A stretch of DNA of 54,944 bases from positions 1-54,944 of the forward strand of contig CAZPMK010000009.1 in assembly GCA_964587915.1 (NCBI GenBank). The letters are read 5' to 3'. Positions 6,015-14,885 of the stretch are shown in pieces (position 1 is the first letter of the stretch; each line of letters starts with the position of its first letter). The position numbers were made by a program, and so were the translations under genes. This stretch comes from CAG-177 sp964587915 (lineage in GTDB: Bacteria; Bacillota; Clostridia; Oscillospirales; Acutalibacteraceae). Below the pieces are notes generated by a model, which was not told the origin of the DNA, did no database searches, and saw only the letters and a list, made by a program, of their open reading frames with translations.

Positions 6015-6602
6015 ATGGAAAATATTATTAAGAAGCTGCGTATTCAAAGAGGGCTTTCACAGCGTGAGCTTGCACAGCTTTGCGGCGTGCATCAAACGGC
6101 GGTCAGTCAATGGGAGAACGGCAGAACCACGCCCGACACCGAATGCTGTCGTCTGCTTGCAAGAGCTTTGGATATCTCCGTTGACCGTCTCATGGGCGGC
6201 GAGGGAGACACGATAAAGATACCCGTTCTCGGATATGTTCGAGCCGGCATTCCCATGGAGGCTGTCGAGGATATTCTCGACTATGAGGAAATCCCGAGGA
6301 GTATGGCGGCTCGGGGAGAATTTTTCGGACTGAAAATACGCGGGGACAGTATGTATCCTCTGTTTCATCCCGATGATACGGTCATAATTCGCCGTCAGCC
6401 CGATGTTGAGAGCGGAGAAATCGCCGTGGTGCTCATAAACGGAAACGATGCCGTGGTAAAAAAGCTGATAAAAAAAGACACAAGCGTTATACTTGTGTCT
6501 GAAAACTCGGCATATGAGCCTATGATTTTTTCAAAGGATGACATTTTGTCTCTGCCCGTTACCGTTGTGGGCAAGGTTGCGGAGCTTCGCAGAAAATTCT
6601 GA
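6015..6602 (+). CDS. LexA/CI-type repressor: XRE HTH plus S24 self-cleaving peptidase
   Basis: 195 aa from ATG 6015, which has GGGGG eight bases upstream; an in-frame start at 5994 lacks one. Residues 4-60 are an XRE HTH (LSQRELAQLCGVHQTAVSQW). Residues 70-190 are a peptidase S24 domain with cleavage pair A77-G78 (GYVRAGIP), nucleophile S112 (RGDSMYP) and base K149 (AVVKKL). Such repressors (lambda CI, lactococcal HdiR) cut themselves when RecA is activated by DNA damage. The gene is divergent from the lysis cassette and shares its control region, so it probably keeps that cassette off until damage. This is a phage-type repressor rather than chromosomal LexA, which has a winged helix. Confidence 0.9.
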   Translation: MENIIKKLRIQRGLSQRELAQLCGVHQTAVSQWENGRTTPDTECCRLLARALDISVDRLMGGEGDTIKIPVLGYVRAGIPMEAVEDILDYEEIPRSMAARGEFFGLKIRGDSMYPLFHPDDTVIIRRQPDVESGEIAVVLINGNDAVVKKLIKKDTSVILVSENSAYEPMIFSKDDILSLPVTVVGKVAELRRKF

Positions 6603-7808
6603 TTACGCCGCAAGCATATTCAACGCCGCGGCAAGCTGATTATCCTGCTCATCGGTGAGAAGCGAGAGGTTGGAATCGTCGCCCGTGCTGAGGGTTATTT
6701 CAATATTGGGAGTTATTCCCACCTTATCGTATACCGCCTGTGCTCCGCCCTTCGGCTCAACAAGTGCAACGGTGAGCAGAACCGCACCGCCGTCCTCGAG
6801 AGCAAAAAGCTCCTGCATCGTGCCGACTCCCGCACTCGTCGTTCCGATTATCTGTGCTTGGCAGATATCCCGCAGGTCGCAGGCAAAAAGCTCCGCAGGG
6901 CCCGAGGTGTAAGAATTTATCAGCACCGCAAACGGCATGGAAACGCTGCTGTTTTCCGCCGTGTAAATTTTGTTTTTGTAAATATTTCCGCTCTTGTCCT
7001 TGGCGACGGCGATATTATCCGAAATTGCGGGCACTATCACGTCGATAACCTGTGCTGCATAATCAATCGTGCCCGTCGAGGTATTGCGGACATCGAATAT
7101 CATGCTTTCCGCCCCCTGTTCACGGAGCTTTGAAACGGCTTTCTTGAACTCGTCGGCGGTATTTTTATAGAAGCCGGTGATGCGAATGTAGCCGACGTTT
7201 CCTTTGAGGGAGCCGACTATGCTCGGAACGGAAAAGCCGAGAAGAGGCTCGACAACCTTGGTTTCGCCGTCTCTTTCATACTCGATTTTAACCGATGACA
7301 AACGGCTTCCGTAGAGCTTTTCGCTCAAAGCCGCATAGGTGTTCCGTCCGACCGTGATGTTATCTATCGCCGTGATTTTGTCCCACGCCTTAAGCCCCGC
7401 CTTTTCTGCGGGAGAGCCTTCATAAACATGGGTGATGATAAAAGCCGCCGTGCCGTAATCGTAGGCAGCTTCGATTCCGACGCCCGTAATTCCGCCTTCG
7501 AGCATCTCGGTATACCGTGCATATTCGTCGGCATTGAGATATGTGCTGTTTACATCGCCGAGACCGTTTACGTATCCCTCGGTCAACGCCGCATTGAGAT
7601 AGCTTCTGTCCTCAACGGTGCCGTAAAAATAGTTTGAAATGATTTTACTTATTTCATCCACCGATTCATAGGTTTGAGAGCGTTGTGAAATATTGTTGAT
7701 TATTCCGTTGTATATCTGCTTTGAAACAGCCATGGTAATTGCAAAGGTTGCCGTTATCGAAATGATTATCAAAGACAGACACATTCCGACGGATATTTTT
7801 TTATTCAC
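6603..7808 (-). CDS. S41 (C-terminal processing) protease family protein with PDZ, apparently inactive
   Basis: 401 aa, GTG start behind AGGAGGAG. An N-terminal membrane anchor (about 7-28) precedes a helical region, a PDZ domain (about 100-190; ITGVGIEAAY and GSPAEKAGLKAWDKI) and an S41 domain (about 200-385). In active family members the catalytic Ser sits in (S/T)A-S-A-x-E and the Lys in TxGKGxxQ. Here the segments read NSYTSGPAELFA and GTTSAGVGTMQ, so the Ser column holds Gly and the Lys column Val. The protein may be a pseudoprotease that only binds substrates, or uses a shifted Ser. It is the last gene after ftsE-ftsX-M23, a common Firmicutes order, and would act outside the membrane. 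Confidence 0.85.
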   Translation of the reverse strand: MNKKISVGMCLSLIIISITATFAITMAVSKQIYNGIINNISQRSQTYESVDEISKIISNYFYGTVEDRSYLNAALTEGYVNGLGDVNSTYLNADEYARYTEMLEGGITGVGIEAAYDYGTAAFIITHVYEGSPAEKAGLKAWDKITAIDNITVGRNTYAALSEKLYGSRLSSVKIEYERDGETKVVEPLLGFSVPSIVGSLKGNVGYIRITGFYKNTADEFKKAVSKLREQGAESMIFDVRNTSTGTIDYAAQVIDVIVPAISDNIAVAKDKSGNIYKNKIYTAENSSVSMPFAVLINSYTSGPAELFACDLRDICQAQIIGTTSAGVGTMQELFALEDGGAVLLTVALVEPKGGAQAVYDKVGITPNIEITLSTGDDSNLSLLTDEQDNQLAAALNMLAA

Positions 7809-7878
7809 GGCCTTCTCCTCCTGCGATATATAAATTATCGGGGCTGTCGATATAAACCGACAGTCCCTTTGTCATTTT

Positions 7879-9273
7879 TTACGGCTTTGAAACATAGTTA
7901 AGCGGATTTACGCGGCTTACCGAGCCGTCCGAATTTTTAACTCTGACCTCAAAATGAAGGTGCGGGCCGGTTACGTTTCCGGTATCTCCGATAAGACCTA
8001 TCTGCTGACCTCTCTTTACAATGTCGCCCTTTGATACGGAGAGCGATTTTGAGTGAGCGTAGAGCGTCATGGTGCCGTCACCGTGGTCGATAACGCAGTA
8101 ATTGCCGAAGCCCGAATTCCAGTTGCCGTCATTATAAGCAATGATTACCTTACCGCCCTGTGCGGCATAGTACGGCTGACCGTAGGAATAGCTGTTGCCG
8201 TTGTTGTCTCTCGTGCTTCCGTTTGAGCCGACAACGCAAATGTCAATTCCCCAGTGAGGATTGCCGTTTGAATATGCGGGATAGCCTGCGGTAACGGTGG
8301 TTTTTCCCTTGACGGGCCACATCATTCCGCTGCCGTCATTTTCGTATTCCTCGGGAGGCGTATCACCCTGAGAGGAACCGTGCTCCTTGATATAATCGTC
8401 AATCTCTTTTTCAAGAGCGGCTCTCTCCGCCTCCAATTTGGCGTTCGCCGCCTTATAAGCAGCACTGTTTTTATCGAGCGTGTTTATTATTGACTGAACC
8501 TCTTTGTATTTGGCGGTGGCAGTGCTCTTTTTGCTTTTCTGCTCATCCATACTGCTTTCAAGGTCGGTCTGGCGGGTGTTGAGAGTATCCATCTCGGTAT
8601 CGAGCTGAGTTTTCTTTTCTTCAAGCTCTGCCTTGCTCTCGGAAAGCTGCTTTTGCAAATCCTCAAGCTCCGTTATTTTATGGGAAAGGTCGCTGATGAG
8701 AGCGGCGTCATTCTCCGAAACACGGGTGACAAGCTCCTGCCTTGCAAAAAAGGTTGCAAGGTCGTTCGAGGAAAACAGTATTTCAAGCGTAGAGGATTCG
8801 CCCGACATATAATTCTCTCGGATTCTCGCAAGCAGCATTTCCTTGGTTTCCTGCATAAGGATTTCCGCCTGTGACATTTGAAAATTTATCTCGGCTATTT
8901 GCTCGTTTATTGCATCAATATCGTTTTGAGTAAGATCTATGCTTGATTGCAGAGTGCCGATTTCTCCGTTGAGCACGTCAATACGATCCTGAAGAATATC
9001 GGTCTGCTTGTTTATTGCGTCAATTTGGTCATTGAGATTTTCGAGTTTTTTTTCGTTGCTTGCTATGCCCTGCTGAGCATCCTGCAACTTCTGCTCGTTC
9101 TGCTGAATCTGCTGTTCGATTTTGTTGTATTCATCCCGCATTTCGTCAAGCGTTTGCTCGGCGGAGGCTACGGGAGCACCGTAAGGCATAAGCACCGACA
9201 GAATACAGCTCAGTGAAATCAGCAGGCACAGGCTTCTTTTGAGCAGGGTGTTTTTCTTAGTCTTCAAGCTCAA
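7879..9273 (-). CDS. Coiled-coil murein hydrolase activator/M23 peptidase (PcsB/EnvC-like), FtsEX partner
   Basis: 464 aa. The start is a TTG with an AAAGGAAG site upstream; it overlaps the end of ftsX by 17 nt. A signal peptide (to about residue 38, ending ASA-E) precedes a long coiled coil (about 40-275, many LxxxIxxLxxx repeats). The C-terminal M23/LytM domain (about 315-460) has the zinc ligands of HWGID and HLHFE. FtsEX-linked proteins of this build (PcsB, EnvC) act in septal wall splitting, controlled by ATP hydrolysis in FtsE through FtsX. The intact HxxxD and HxH suggest that this one hydrolyses peptidoglycan itself. A 10-bp hairpin lies between this gene and the S41 gene. Confidence 0.92.
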   Translation of the reverse strand: MSLKTKKNTLLKRSLCLLISLSCILSVLMPYGAPVASAEQTLDEMRDEYNKIEQQIQQNEQKLQDAQQGIASNEKKLENLNDQIDAINKQTDILQDRIDVLNGEIGTLQSSIDLTQNDIDAINEQIAEINFQMSQAEILMQETKEMLLARIRENYMSGESSTLEILFSSNDLATFFARQELVTRVSENDAALISDLSHKITELEDLQKQLSESKAELEEKKTQLDTEMDTLNTRQTDLESSMDEQKSKKSTATAKYKEVQSIINTLDKNSAAYKAANAKLEAERAALEKEIDDYIKEHGSSQGDTPPEEYENDGSGMMWPVKGKTTVTAGYPAYSNGNPHWGIDICVVGSNGSTRDNNGNSYSYGQPYYAAQGGKVIIAYNDGNWNSGFGNYCVIDHGDGTMTLYAHSKSLSVSKGDIVKRGQQIGLIGDTGNVTGPHLHFEVRVKNSDGSVSRVNPLNYVSKP

Positions 9274-10171
9274 CGAACTTCCTTTCCTTCAAATATTTTC
9301 TTATTGAAGTCGCACTGCCGAAAACGCCCGTGAATATGCCGATACCGACAAATGCCGCAACCAAATAGGGTGCATAATCGAGGAAACGGACTTCTTTTAT
9401 GTTGCCGAACGATGAAAGCATCGAGGTGAACGAACCGAGAGCAAGCTCATAAATACCCCATACTGCTCCCGTTGCGAGAACGCCCGCAATAACGCCTATT
9501 ATAATGCCCTCAACCATGAACGGCCAGCGGATAAACGAATTTGTTGCACCGACGCTCTTCATTATGCTTATCTCAAGGCGGCGGCTGAACATTGTCACCT
9601 TTATGGTGTTTGAAATTATGAAAAGAGAAACAATGAGCAGAAGCGTTATAACGCCCGCACTGATGTATGTTACCGAATTACGCAAGCCCGAAAGCTGACG
9701 GGCAAGGACACTGTTTTCGTGTACTCTCGAAACGTTTGAGAGGGTTTTTATCTCCGAGACGACCGCCTCAAAGCCCTCCATATCGGAAACGGTTACTTTA
9801 TAGGCATCGGGCAGAGGATTTTCTCCCGTGCTCTCAAGATAGTTTTTAAGTCCGTCATCAAGCTCCGAAAGAATCTGCTGATATGCAGTCTCCTTTTCAA
9901 TCATTTCAACGCTTTCAACGTTTGGTGTTGCCCTCAGCTCATTGCCGAGACGAACATAGTCATAACCCGTTGTTTCGTCATTTACATAAACCATGATAAC
10001 GTTTTCGGCTTCTATTCCGCCGATGAACGCTTCGATGTTGACAAGCATCATAAACGCAATGCCCACAAGCATAAGACAACTGAAAAGAACGGTTACGGAA
10101 GCCACCGTCATGAGCTTGTTTACCTTGAGGTTACGAAAGCCCTCCTTGGTAAGATATCCTAAATTTCCCAT
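9257..10171 (-). CDS. ftsX: Cell division ABC transporter permease FtsX
   Basis: 304 aa, normal for the family. A cytoplasmic N-terminus (LTKEGFRNLKVNKLMTVASV) leads to TM1 (about 22-45), an extracellular loop of about 120 residues, then three more membrane helices (about 165-195, 220-245, 265-290) and a short basic tail. The loop is the part that contacts the extracytoplasmic hydrolase, here the coiled-coil M23 protein encoded next. The ATG overlaps the ftsE stop by one base and the end overlaps the M23 start, so the three proteins are made together. Confidence 0.95.
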   Translation of the reverse strand: MGNLGYLTKEGFRNLKVNKLMTVASVTVLFSCLMLVGIAFMMLVNIEAFIGGIEAENVIMVYVNDETTGYDYVRLGNELRATPNVESVEMIEKETAYQQILSELDDGLKNYLESTGENPLPDAYKVTVSDMEGFEAVVSEIKTLSNVSRVHENSVLARQLSGLRNSVTYISAGVITLLLIVSLFIISNTIKVTMFSRRLEISIMKSVGATNSFIRWPFMVEGIIIGVIAGVLATGAVWGIYELALGSFTSMLSSFGNIKEVRFLDYAPYLVAAFVGIGIFTGVFGSATSIRKYLKERKFVELED

Positions 10172-11004
10172 CAGTTTTCGCCTCCGTTCACAGAAACCGC
10201 CCGAGAGTCAACCGTTTCATCCGCAAAATCGGACGGAATCGTGCTTATATAGGCGGAATAATCCTCCTCGGGAGGGACAACATAATCGTTGGTAACCTCG
10301 TTCACCGCATTGATGTGGGAGGTTGCCGCTTCACGGCTGAGAGTGCCGCCGTCGGAGACGACCTCGCCGTGCTCGAGTATGATAACACGCTTATCAAAGC
10401 AGCGGACAAGGCTGTGTTCATGCGTGACCATAATGACCGTCGTGCCCGCCTCATTAAGATGCATAAGCAAATCGACAATCTCATAGCTCATCTGCGGGTC
10501 AACATTTCCCGTCGGCTCGTCCGCAATTATTATGTCGGCATTGTTTGCAAGTGCTCTCGCAAGGGCGACTCGCTGCTGTTCACCGCCCGAAAGCTCCTGC
10601 GGGAAATTTCTCGCCTTGCCGTTAAGTCCCATAAGACTGAGAACGAACGGAACTCTCCTGCGGATTTTTTTCTCCTTTGTGCCGATAACACGCATTGCAA
10701 ACGCAACGTTATCGAACACCGTCATATTGGGTATCAAACGGAAATCCTGAAAAACTATGCCGAGCTTGCGGCGGAATTTCGGGATATCCCGTTTTTTTAT
10801 CGTATTGAGCACCGTGCCGTCAACGGTAATCGTGCCGGAGGACGGAACCTCCTCACGCATCATGAGCTTCAAAAAGGTGCTTTTACCCGCACCCGATGAA
10901 CCGACGACAAACACAAATTCGCCCTTTTCAATCTTTATATTGATATCCTTCAGCGCAGCGGTGCCGTTGTCATATTTTTTTGAAACATTGTTAAATTCAA
11001 TCAC
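10171..11004 (-). CDS. ftsE: Cell division ATP-binding protein FtsE with C-terminal extension
   Basis: 277 aa. Walker A GSSGAGKST, Q-loop VFQDFRLIPNMTVFDNVAF, signature LSGGEQQR, Walker B IIIADEPTGNVD and switch His (VTHEH) are all present. FtsE hydrolyses ATP and drives conformational change in FtsX. Usual FtsE proteins have about 220-230 residues; this one has about 50 more after the ABC fold, an acidic, probably disordered tail (VVPPEEDYSAYISTIPSDFA and on). First gene of the ftsE-ftsX-M23-S41 cluster. Confidence 0.96.
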   Translation of the reverse strand: MIEFNNVSKKYDNGTAALKDINIKIEKGEFVFVVGSSGAGKSTFLKLMMREEVPSSGTITVDGTVLNTIKKRDIPKFRRKLGIVFQDFRLIPNMTVFDNVAFAMRVIGTKEKKIRRRVPFVLSLMGLNGKARNFPQELSGGEQQRVALARALANNADIIIADEPTGNVDPQMSYEIVDLLMHLNEAGTTVIMVTHEHSLVRCFDKRVIILEHGEVVSDGGTLSREAATSHINAVNEVTNDYVVPPEEDYSAYISTIPSDFADETVDSRAVSVNGGEN

Positions 11005-11060
11005 AGTATCATTTCCTCAACAGTTCTAAATAAGAAATATGACCGCCGATGACTGCCGAA

Positions 11061-12143
11061 TCAATACTTGACCGGCTTTGCGTCAAGGTACTTCTTAACC
11101 ATGAGTGCTACCTTGAATACGATTGCATCGTCAAATTCTCTCAAATCAAGACCCGTGAGCTTCTTTATCTTTTCAAGACGGTAAACAAGGGTATTTCTGT
11201 GGACAAAGAGCTTTCTTGAAGTCTCGGAAACATTGAGATTATTCTCAAAGAAACGCTGAATGGTGAAGAGAGTTTCGTGGTCAAGGCTCTCTATTGAGCC
11301 TCTCTTGAACACCTCTCTGAGGAACATATCGCACAGAGTGGTGGGAAGCTGATAGATAAGACGGGCAATGCCGAGATTATCATAGCTTACGATTGTTTTT
11401 TCGGTGTCGAATACCTTGCCGACTTCAAGAGCGATCTGTGCCTCCTTGAACGAACGGGCAAGGTCCTTTATTCCCTCAATGGTGGTACCTATGCCGACAA
11501 GAACATGAGTATACAGCTCGGTGCTCAATGAATCGGAAATCGAGCGGGCGAGCTTTTCAAGATCCTTCGGCTCTATATTATTTTTAACTTCCTTGACAAT
11601 GGCGATGTCATGCTCGTTGATGTTGATGACAAAATCCTTTGTTTTGTCTGGGAACAGATTTTGAACGGCATCGAATACGGCGGCATCGTTATGGTCGGTA
11701 ATTCTTATAAGAAGAACGACTCTCGTTGCCTCCGCATTAAAACGCAGCTCTCTGGACTTGAGATAAATGTCTCCGGGCAGGATATTGTCGAGAATAACAT
11801 TTTTGATGAAATTGCCTCTGTCGAATTTTTCTTCGTAATACTGCTTCAGATTTTCGAGCGAAACACAGCACACAGCGGCAAATCTGCCCGCAAGCTCGTC
11901 CGTTCCCTCAACAAACACGGCATATTCAGTCTGAATATGTGAACCGAAATTGCAGAAGGTACAGCCGTTGATGTAATGAAGCTCGTTATCCGAGAAAACA
12001 TCTGCGGCGGTAGAAATAACCTCACCGATTTTGCTCAGCTCACTGCAAGCGATAATTGTTCCGGTTTCGTCAATCACGCCCAAAGTCCTGCCTACCGCAT
12101 CTCTCATTTGATGAACAAGACCCTGAAAAATTCTGTTTGACAT
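11061..12143 (-). CDS. PucR/CdaR-family transcriptional regulator
   Basis: 360 aa, ATG behind AGGGG. The N-terminal region (about 1-130) looks like a sensory domain. The middle (about 130-280) is a GGDEF-like CdaR domain. The C-terminus (about 298-350) is the PucR-type HTH (FFENNLNVSETSRKLFVHRN followed by TLVYRLEKIKKLTGLD). Members regulate sugar-acid, purine or amino-acid use. The gene lies 56 bp upstream of ftsE in the same direction with no clear terminator between, so read-through into ftsE is possible. No operator is obvious and the ligand cannot be guessed. Confidence 0.88.
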   Translation of the reverse strand: MSNRIFQGLVHQMRDAVGRTLGVIDETGTIIACSELSKIGEVISTAADVFSDNELHYINGCTFCNFGSHIQTEYAVFVEGTDELAGRFAAVCCVSLENLKQYYEEKFDRGNFIKNVILDNILPGDIYLKSRELRFNAEATRVVLLIRITDHNDAAVFDAVQNLFPDKTKDFVININEHDIAIVKEVKNNIEPKDLEKLARSISDSLSTELYTHVLVGIGTTIEGIKDLARSFKEAQIALEVGKVFDTEKTIVSYDNLGIARLIYQLPTTLCDMFLREVFKRGSIESLDHETLFTIQRFFENNLNVSETSRKLFVHRNTLVYRLEKIKKLTGLDLREFDDAIVFKVALMVKKYLDAKPVKY

Positions 12144-12724
12144 AAGTAATACCCCTAACTGTATTAGTTTTTACAACCTTGTGATTTTAGACAAAATGAC
12201 CATCGGGACATATACATTTTACACAATAACGCGGCATTTTGCAATAGATATCTGCGGATTTTTTCAAATATTTTTTGAATTTATTATGAATTTTGCCTTG
12301 ATTTTATTGAAATCTACCAAAAGAAACAAAATTTTCATGTGTCAAAGTCCTTTTTTCGGATTCTGTTTCGCTTGAATTTTTTTGCTTTTTTCGTCAAAAT
12401 CCGCTCGAATATTTTGTGGATTATTACTCTTTACCGACTAAATTCCGCTTTTTTCGCATTGCACGGATTCGTCAAAAAGTTAAAACCGTTTTCTTCCCGA
12501 AGCACGAATATTTCCCGCACAAAGAAAGTGCCTTTTATCAAATGTACCGCAAAAAATCACACATAATAATATCGAAAAAAGGGCAAAAACCGCCGATTTC
12601 CTCTTTTGTGTCAAAAAAATAATATATTTTTTGCATTTTGCTCTTTTCAAAAAGATAAAAGAGTGTTATAATAACTGCGTATGACACTTAATACTGCGAT
12701 TTTATATACAATGATAAGTACGGA
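12144..12724. other. AT-rich intergenic region between divergent regulator and murA
   Basis: About 580 bp, very AT-rich with many T and A runs; I find no convincing gene, tRNA or riboswitch. A short hairpin CTCTTTT/AAAAGAG (12641-12663) lies next to the likely murA promoter. That promoter is an extended -10, TGTTATAAT (12665-12672 region), without a good -35. The left part must hold the promoter of the PucR-type gene but no strong match is visible. Confidence 0.5.
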
Positions 12725-12742
12725 ATGAAAGAAGGAAAGCAA

Positions 12743-14035
12743 TTGGAGAAAATAGTTATCAACGGCGGAAAGCCTCTGCACGGTGAGGTAACGATAAGCG
12801 GTGCAAAAAATGCCGCTCTTGCGATAATTCCCGCCGCCGTTCTTTCTCAGGATGTTTGCGTTATCGAAAATCTTCCCGTTTCAATCAGCGATGTCAGTTA
12901 TATGATGAAAACCCTGCGTAATATCGGTGCAGGCGTGAAGCTCATAAATAATAATACAATAGAAATAGATGCCCGCAACGTCAATTCATATGTTATTTCA
13001 CATGATATGACGAAGCATTTGAGAGCCTCGTATTATTTCATCGGTGCTCTTTTGGGCAGATTCGGCAGAGCAAAGGTTGCAATGCCCGGCGGCTGCTATC
13101 TCGGCCCTCGTCCCATCGACCAGCATATCAAGGGCTTTGAGCTTTTGGGTGCAACGGTATCCATTGAGGATAACGCCATAGTCGAAGCAATCTCGGACAG
13201 GCTCACCGGCTCACCGATATATCTTGACATGGCATCCGTCGGTGCAACGGTAAATATCATGCTTGCCGCAGTCAAGGCGAGCGGACTTACCATAATCGAA
13301 AATGCCGCAAAGGAACCGCATATCGTTGACCTTGCGAACTTCCTGAACTCCATGGGAGCCGATGTCAGAGGTGCGGGTACGGACGTTATCAAAATCCGCG
13401 GCACGGATAAGCTCCACGGCTGTACCTATTCAATAATTCCCGACCAGATAGAGGCAGGCACCTACATGGTTGCCGCCGCCGCAACAAAGGGAGACGTTCT
13501 TATAAAGAATATTATCCCGAAGCATTTGGAATCCATTTCCACAAAGCTGATAGAATGCGGTGCTTTCATTGAAGAATTTGACGATGCGATTCGTGTTTCG
13601 CTTGACCGCAGACCCGATAAATGCAATATCAAAACGATGCCTCACCCCGGCTTCCCCACGGATATGCAGCCTCAGATGGCGGTGCTTCTCTCCCTTGCAA
13701 ACGGCACGAGCATAATATCCGAGAGCATATGGTCAAACCGTTTCCGTTATGCGGAGCAGCTCAACAGAATGGGTGCTTCAATAAGCGTTGACGGTCAGCT
13801 TGCCGTAGTTCAGGGCGTTGAACAGCTCAAGGGTGCTCCCGTCAGAGCGGACGACCTGAGAGCAGGTGCGGCAATGCTCATTGCGGGACTCAGTGCAAGC
13901 GGCACCACCGAAATTGAGGATATTTTGCATATCGACAGAGGATATGAAAATGTCGTTGAAAAATTCCGCGGACTCGGTGCCGATATCAAGCGTATAAATT
14001 GTCCCGAGCCGAACGCTCTCTCGGATGCGGGCTGA
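12743..14035 (+). CDS. murA: UDP-N-acetylglucosamine 1-carboxyvinyltransferase MurA
   Basis: 430 aa from a TTG at 12743, placed 5 bases after AAGAAGGAAAG; the protein then starts EKIVINGGKPLHGEV, as other MurA proteins do. An ATG at 12725 in the same frame would add six residues but has no ribosome site. The active-site loop MPGGCYLGPRP carries the catalytic, fosfomycin-sensitive Cys, and the inside-out alpha/beta barrel repeats are complete. MurA transfers enolpyruvate from PEP to UDP-GlcNAc, the first committed step of peptidoglycan synthesis in the cytoplasm. walJ and rlmH follow. Confidence 0.95.
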   Translation: MEKIVINGGKPLHGEVTISGAKNAALAIIPAAVLSQDVCVIENLPVSISDVSYMMKTLRNIGAGVKLINNNTIEIDARNVNSYVISHDMTKHLRASYYFIGALLGRFGRAKVAMPGGCYLGPRPIDQHIKGFELLGATVSIEDNAIVEAISDRLTGSPIYLDMASVGATVNIMLAAVKASGLTIIENAAKEPHIVDLANFLNSMGADVRGAGTDVIKIRGTDKLHGCTYSIIPDQIEAGTYMVAAAATKGDVLIKNIIPKHLESISTKLIECGAFIEEFDDAIRVSLDRRPDKCNIKTMPHPGFPTDMQPQMAVLLSLANGTSIISESIWSNRFRYAEQLNRMGASISVDGQLAVVQGVEQLKGAPVRADDLRAGAAMLIAGLSASGTTEIEDILHIDRGYENVVEKFRGLGADIKRINCPEPNALSDAG

Positions 14036-14047
14036 TAACAAAAATTC

Positions 14048-14074
14048 GGGACTGTTCTCAAAGGGACGGTCCCT
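14048..14074. repeat. GGGAC palindrome between murA and walJ
   Basis: GGGACTGTTCTCAAAGGGAC followed by GGTCCCT. The part AGGGAC-G-GTCCCT is a perfect hairpin and GGGAC occurs twice. It has the look of a small interspersed palindromic repeat or an mRNA-stabilising element; there is no T run, so it is not a typical terminator. Confidence 0.4.
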
Positions 14075-14095
14075 ATTTATGATTCAGAGGTACAT

Positions 14096-14881
14096 ATGGC
14101 AAGATTCTGTTCTCTTTTTTCCTCCAGCAGCGGCAATTGCACCTACATAGGAACGCCGAGCGGCGGCATTCTGATTGATGTCGGCGTAAGTGCCAAAAAG
14201 ACCGAAACGGCATTGCATGATATCGGTGCGGATATCTCGCAAATCAAGGCGATATTCGTAACGCATGAGCACACCGACCACATAAACGGCGTGCGTGTTC
14301 TCGCCAAGCGACACAACATTAAAATATATGCCTCCGAGGGAACTCTCGAGGGGATGTACGAATACGGTGCGTTGCGTGACGGAATGAGCTGTGAAACGAT
14401 TTCCCCTGACGGTACAGAGGCGGCGGGAATGCTGATAAAGCCGTTCCGAACTCCGCACGACTGCCGAGAAAGCACGGGCTTCACCGTTACGACTCATGAC
14501 CTGAAGCGTATATCGGTTGCGACCGATATCGGCGTGATAACTCCGACGATAATGCAGGCAATCAAGGGGAGCGATCTCATTCTGCTCGAATCCAACCACG
14601 ATGTCGGAATGCTCCAAAACGGCCCTTATCCGTATATGCTCAAGCGGCGTATACTTTCCGACAAGGGGCACCTTTCAAACGAAAGCTGTTCCCGTGCCGC
14701 CGTGGAGCTTGTTGACTCGGGCACCACTCGGCTTGTTCTCGGGCATTTGAGCAAGGAGAACAATCTGCCCTCCCTCGCATACGAAACGACCCGTTCCGCC
14801 TTGTCCCTTGCAGGGGCGACGGAGAACACGGACTATCTGCTGAGCGTTGCCGGAAACGGCTGCGAAATGATAACATTTTGA
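14096..14881 (+). CDS. walJ: MBL-fold metallohydrolase WalJ/YycJ
   Basis: 261 aa. The start reads MARFCSLFSSSSGNCTYI, typical of the WalJ/YycJ/VicX group, with zinc motif THEHTDH (about 60-66), TDIGV with the bridging Asp, LESNHD and GHLS. These are predicted 5'-3' exonuclease-type metallo-beta-lactamase proteins; in Bacillus walJ lies in the WalRK operon and affects coordination of division and replication. Here it is followed after 4 bp by rlmH, as both genes lie near each other in B. subtilis. The two-component genes are not adjacent. Confidence 0.9.
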   Translation: MARFCSLFSSSSGNCTYIGTPSGGILIDVGVSAKKTETALHDIGADISQIKAIFVTHEHTDHINGVRVLAKRHNIKIYASEGTLEGMYEYGALRDGMSCETISPDGTEAAGMLIKPFRTPHDCRESTGFTVTTHDLKRISVATDIGVITPTIMQAIKGSDLILLESNHDVGMLQNGPYPYMLKRRILSDKGHLSNESCSRAAVELVDSGTTRLVLGHLSKENNLPSLAYETTRSALSLAGATENTDYLLSVAGNGCEMITF

Positions 14882-14885
14882 CGAT

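Noticed and set aside
2517..6602. A complete prophage
   Set aside because: Only regulator, fibre-like and lysis genes are present; no head, packaging or replication genes within reach.
12181..12622. Short plus-strand frames in the AT-rich murA upstream region
   Set aside because: Low-complexity Phe/Lys-rich translations with no ribosome sites; they look like chance frames.
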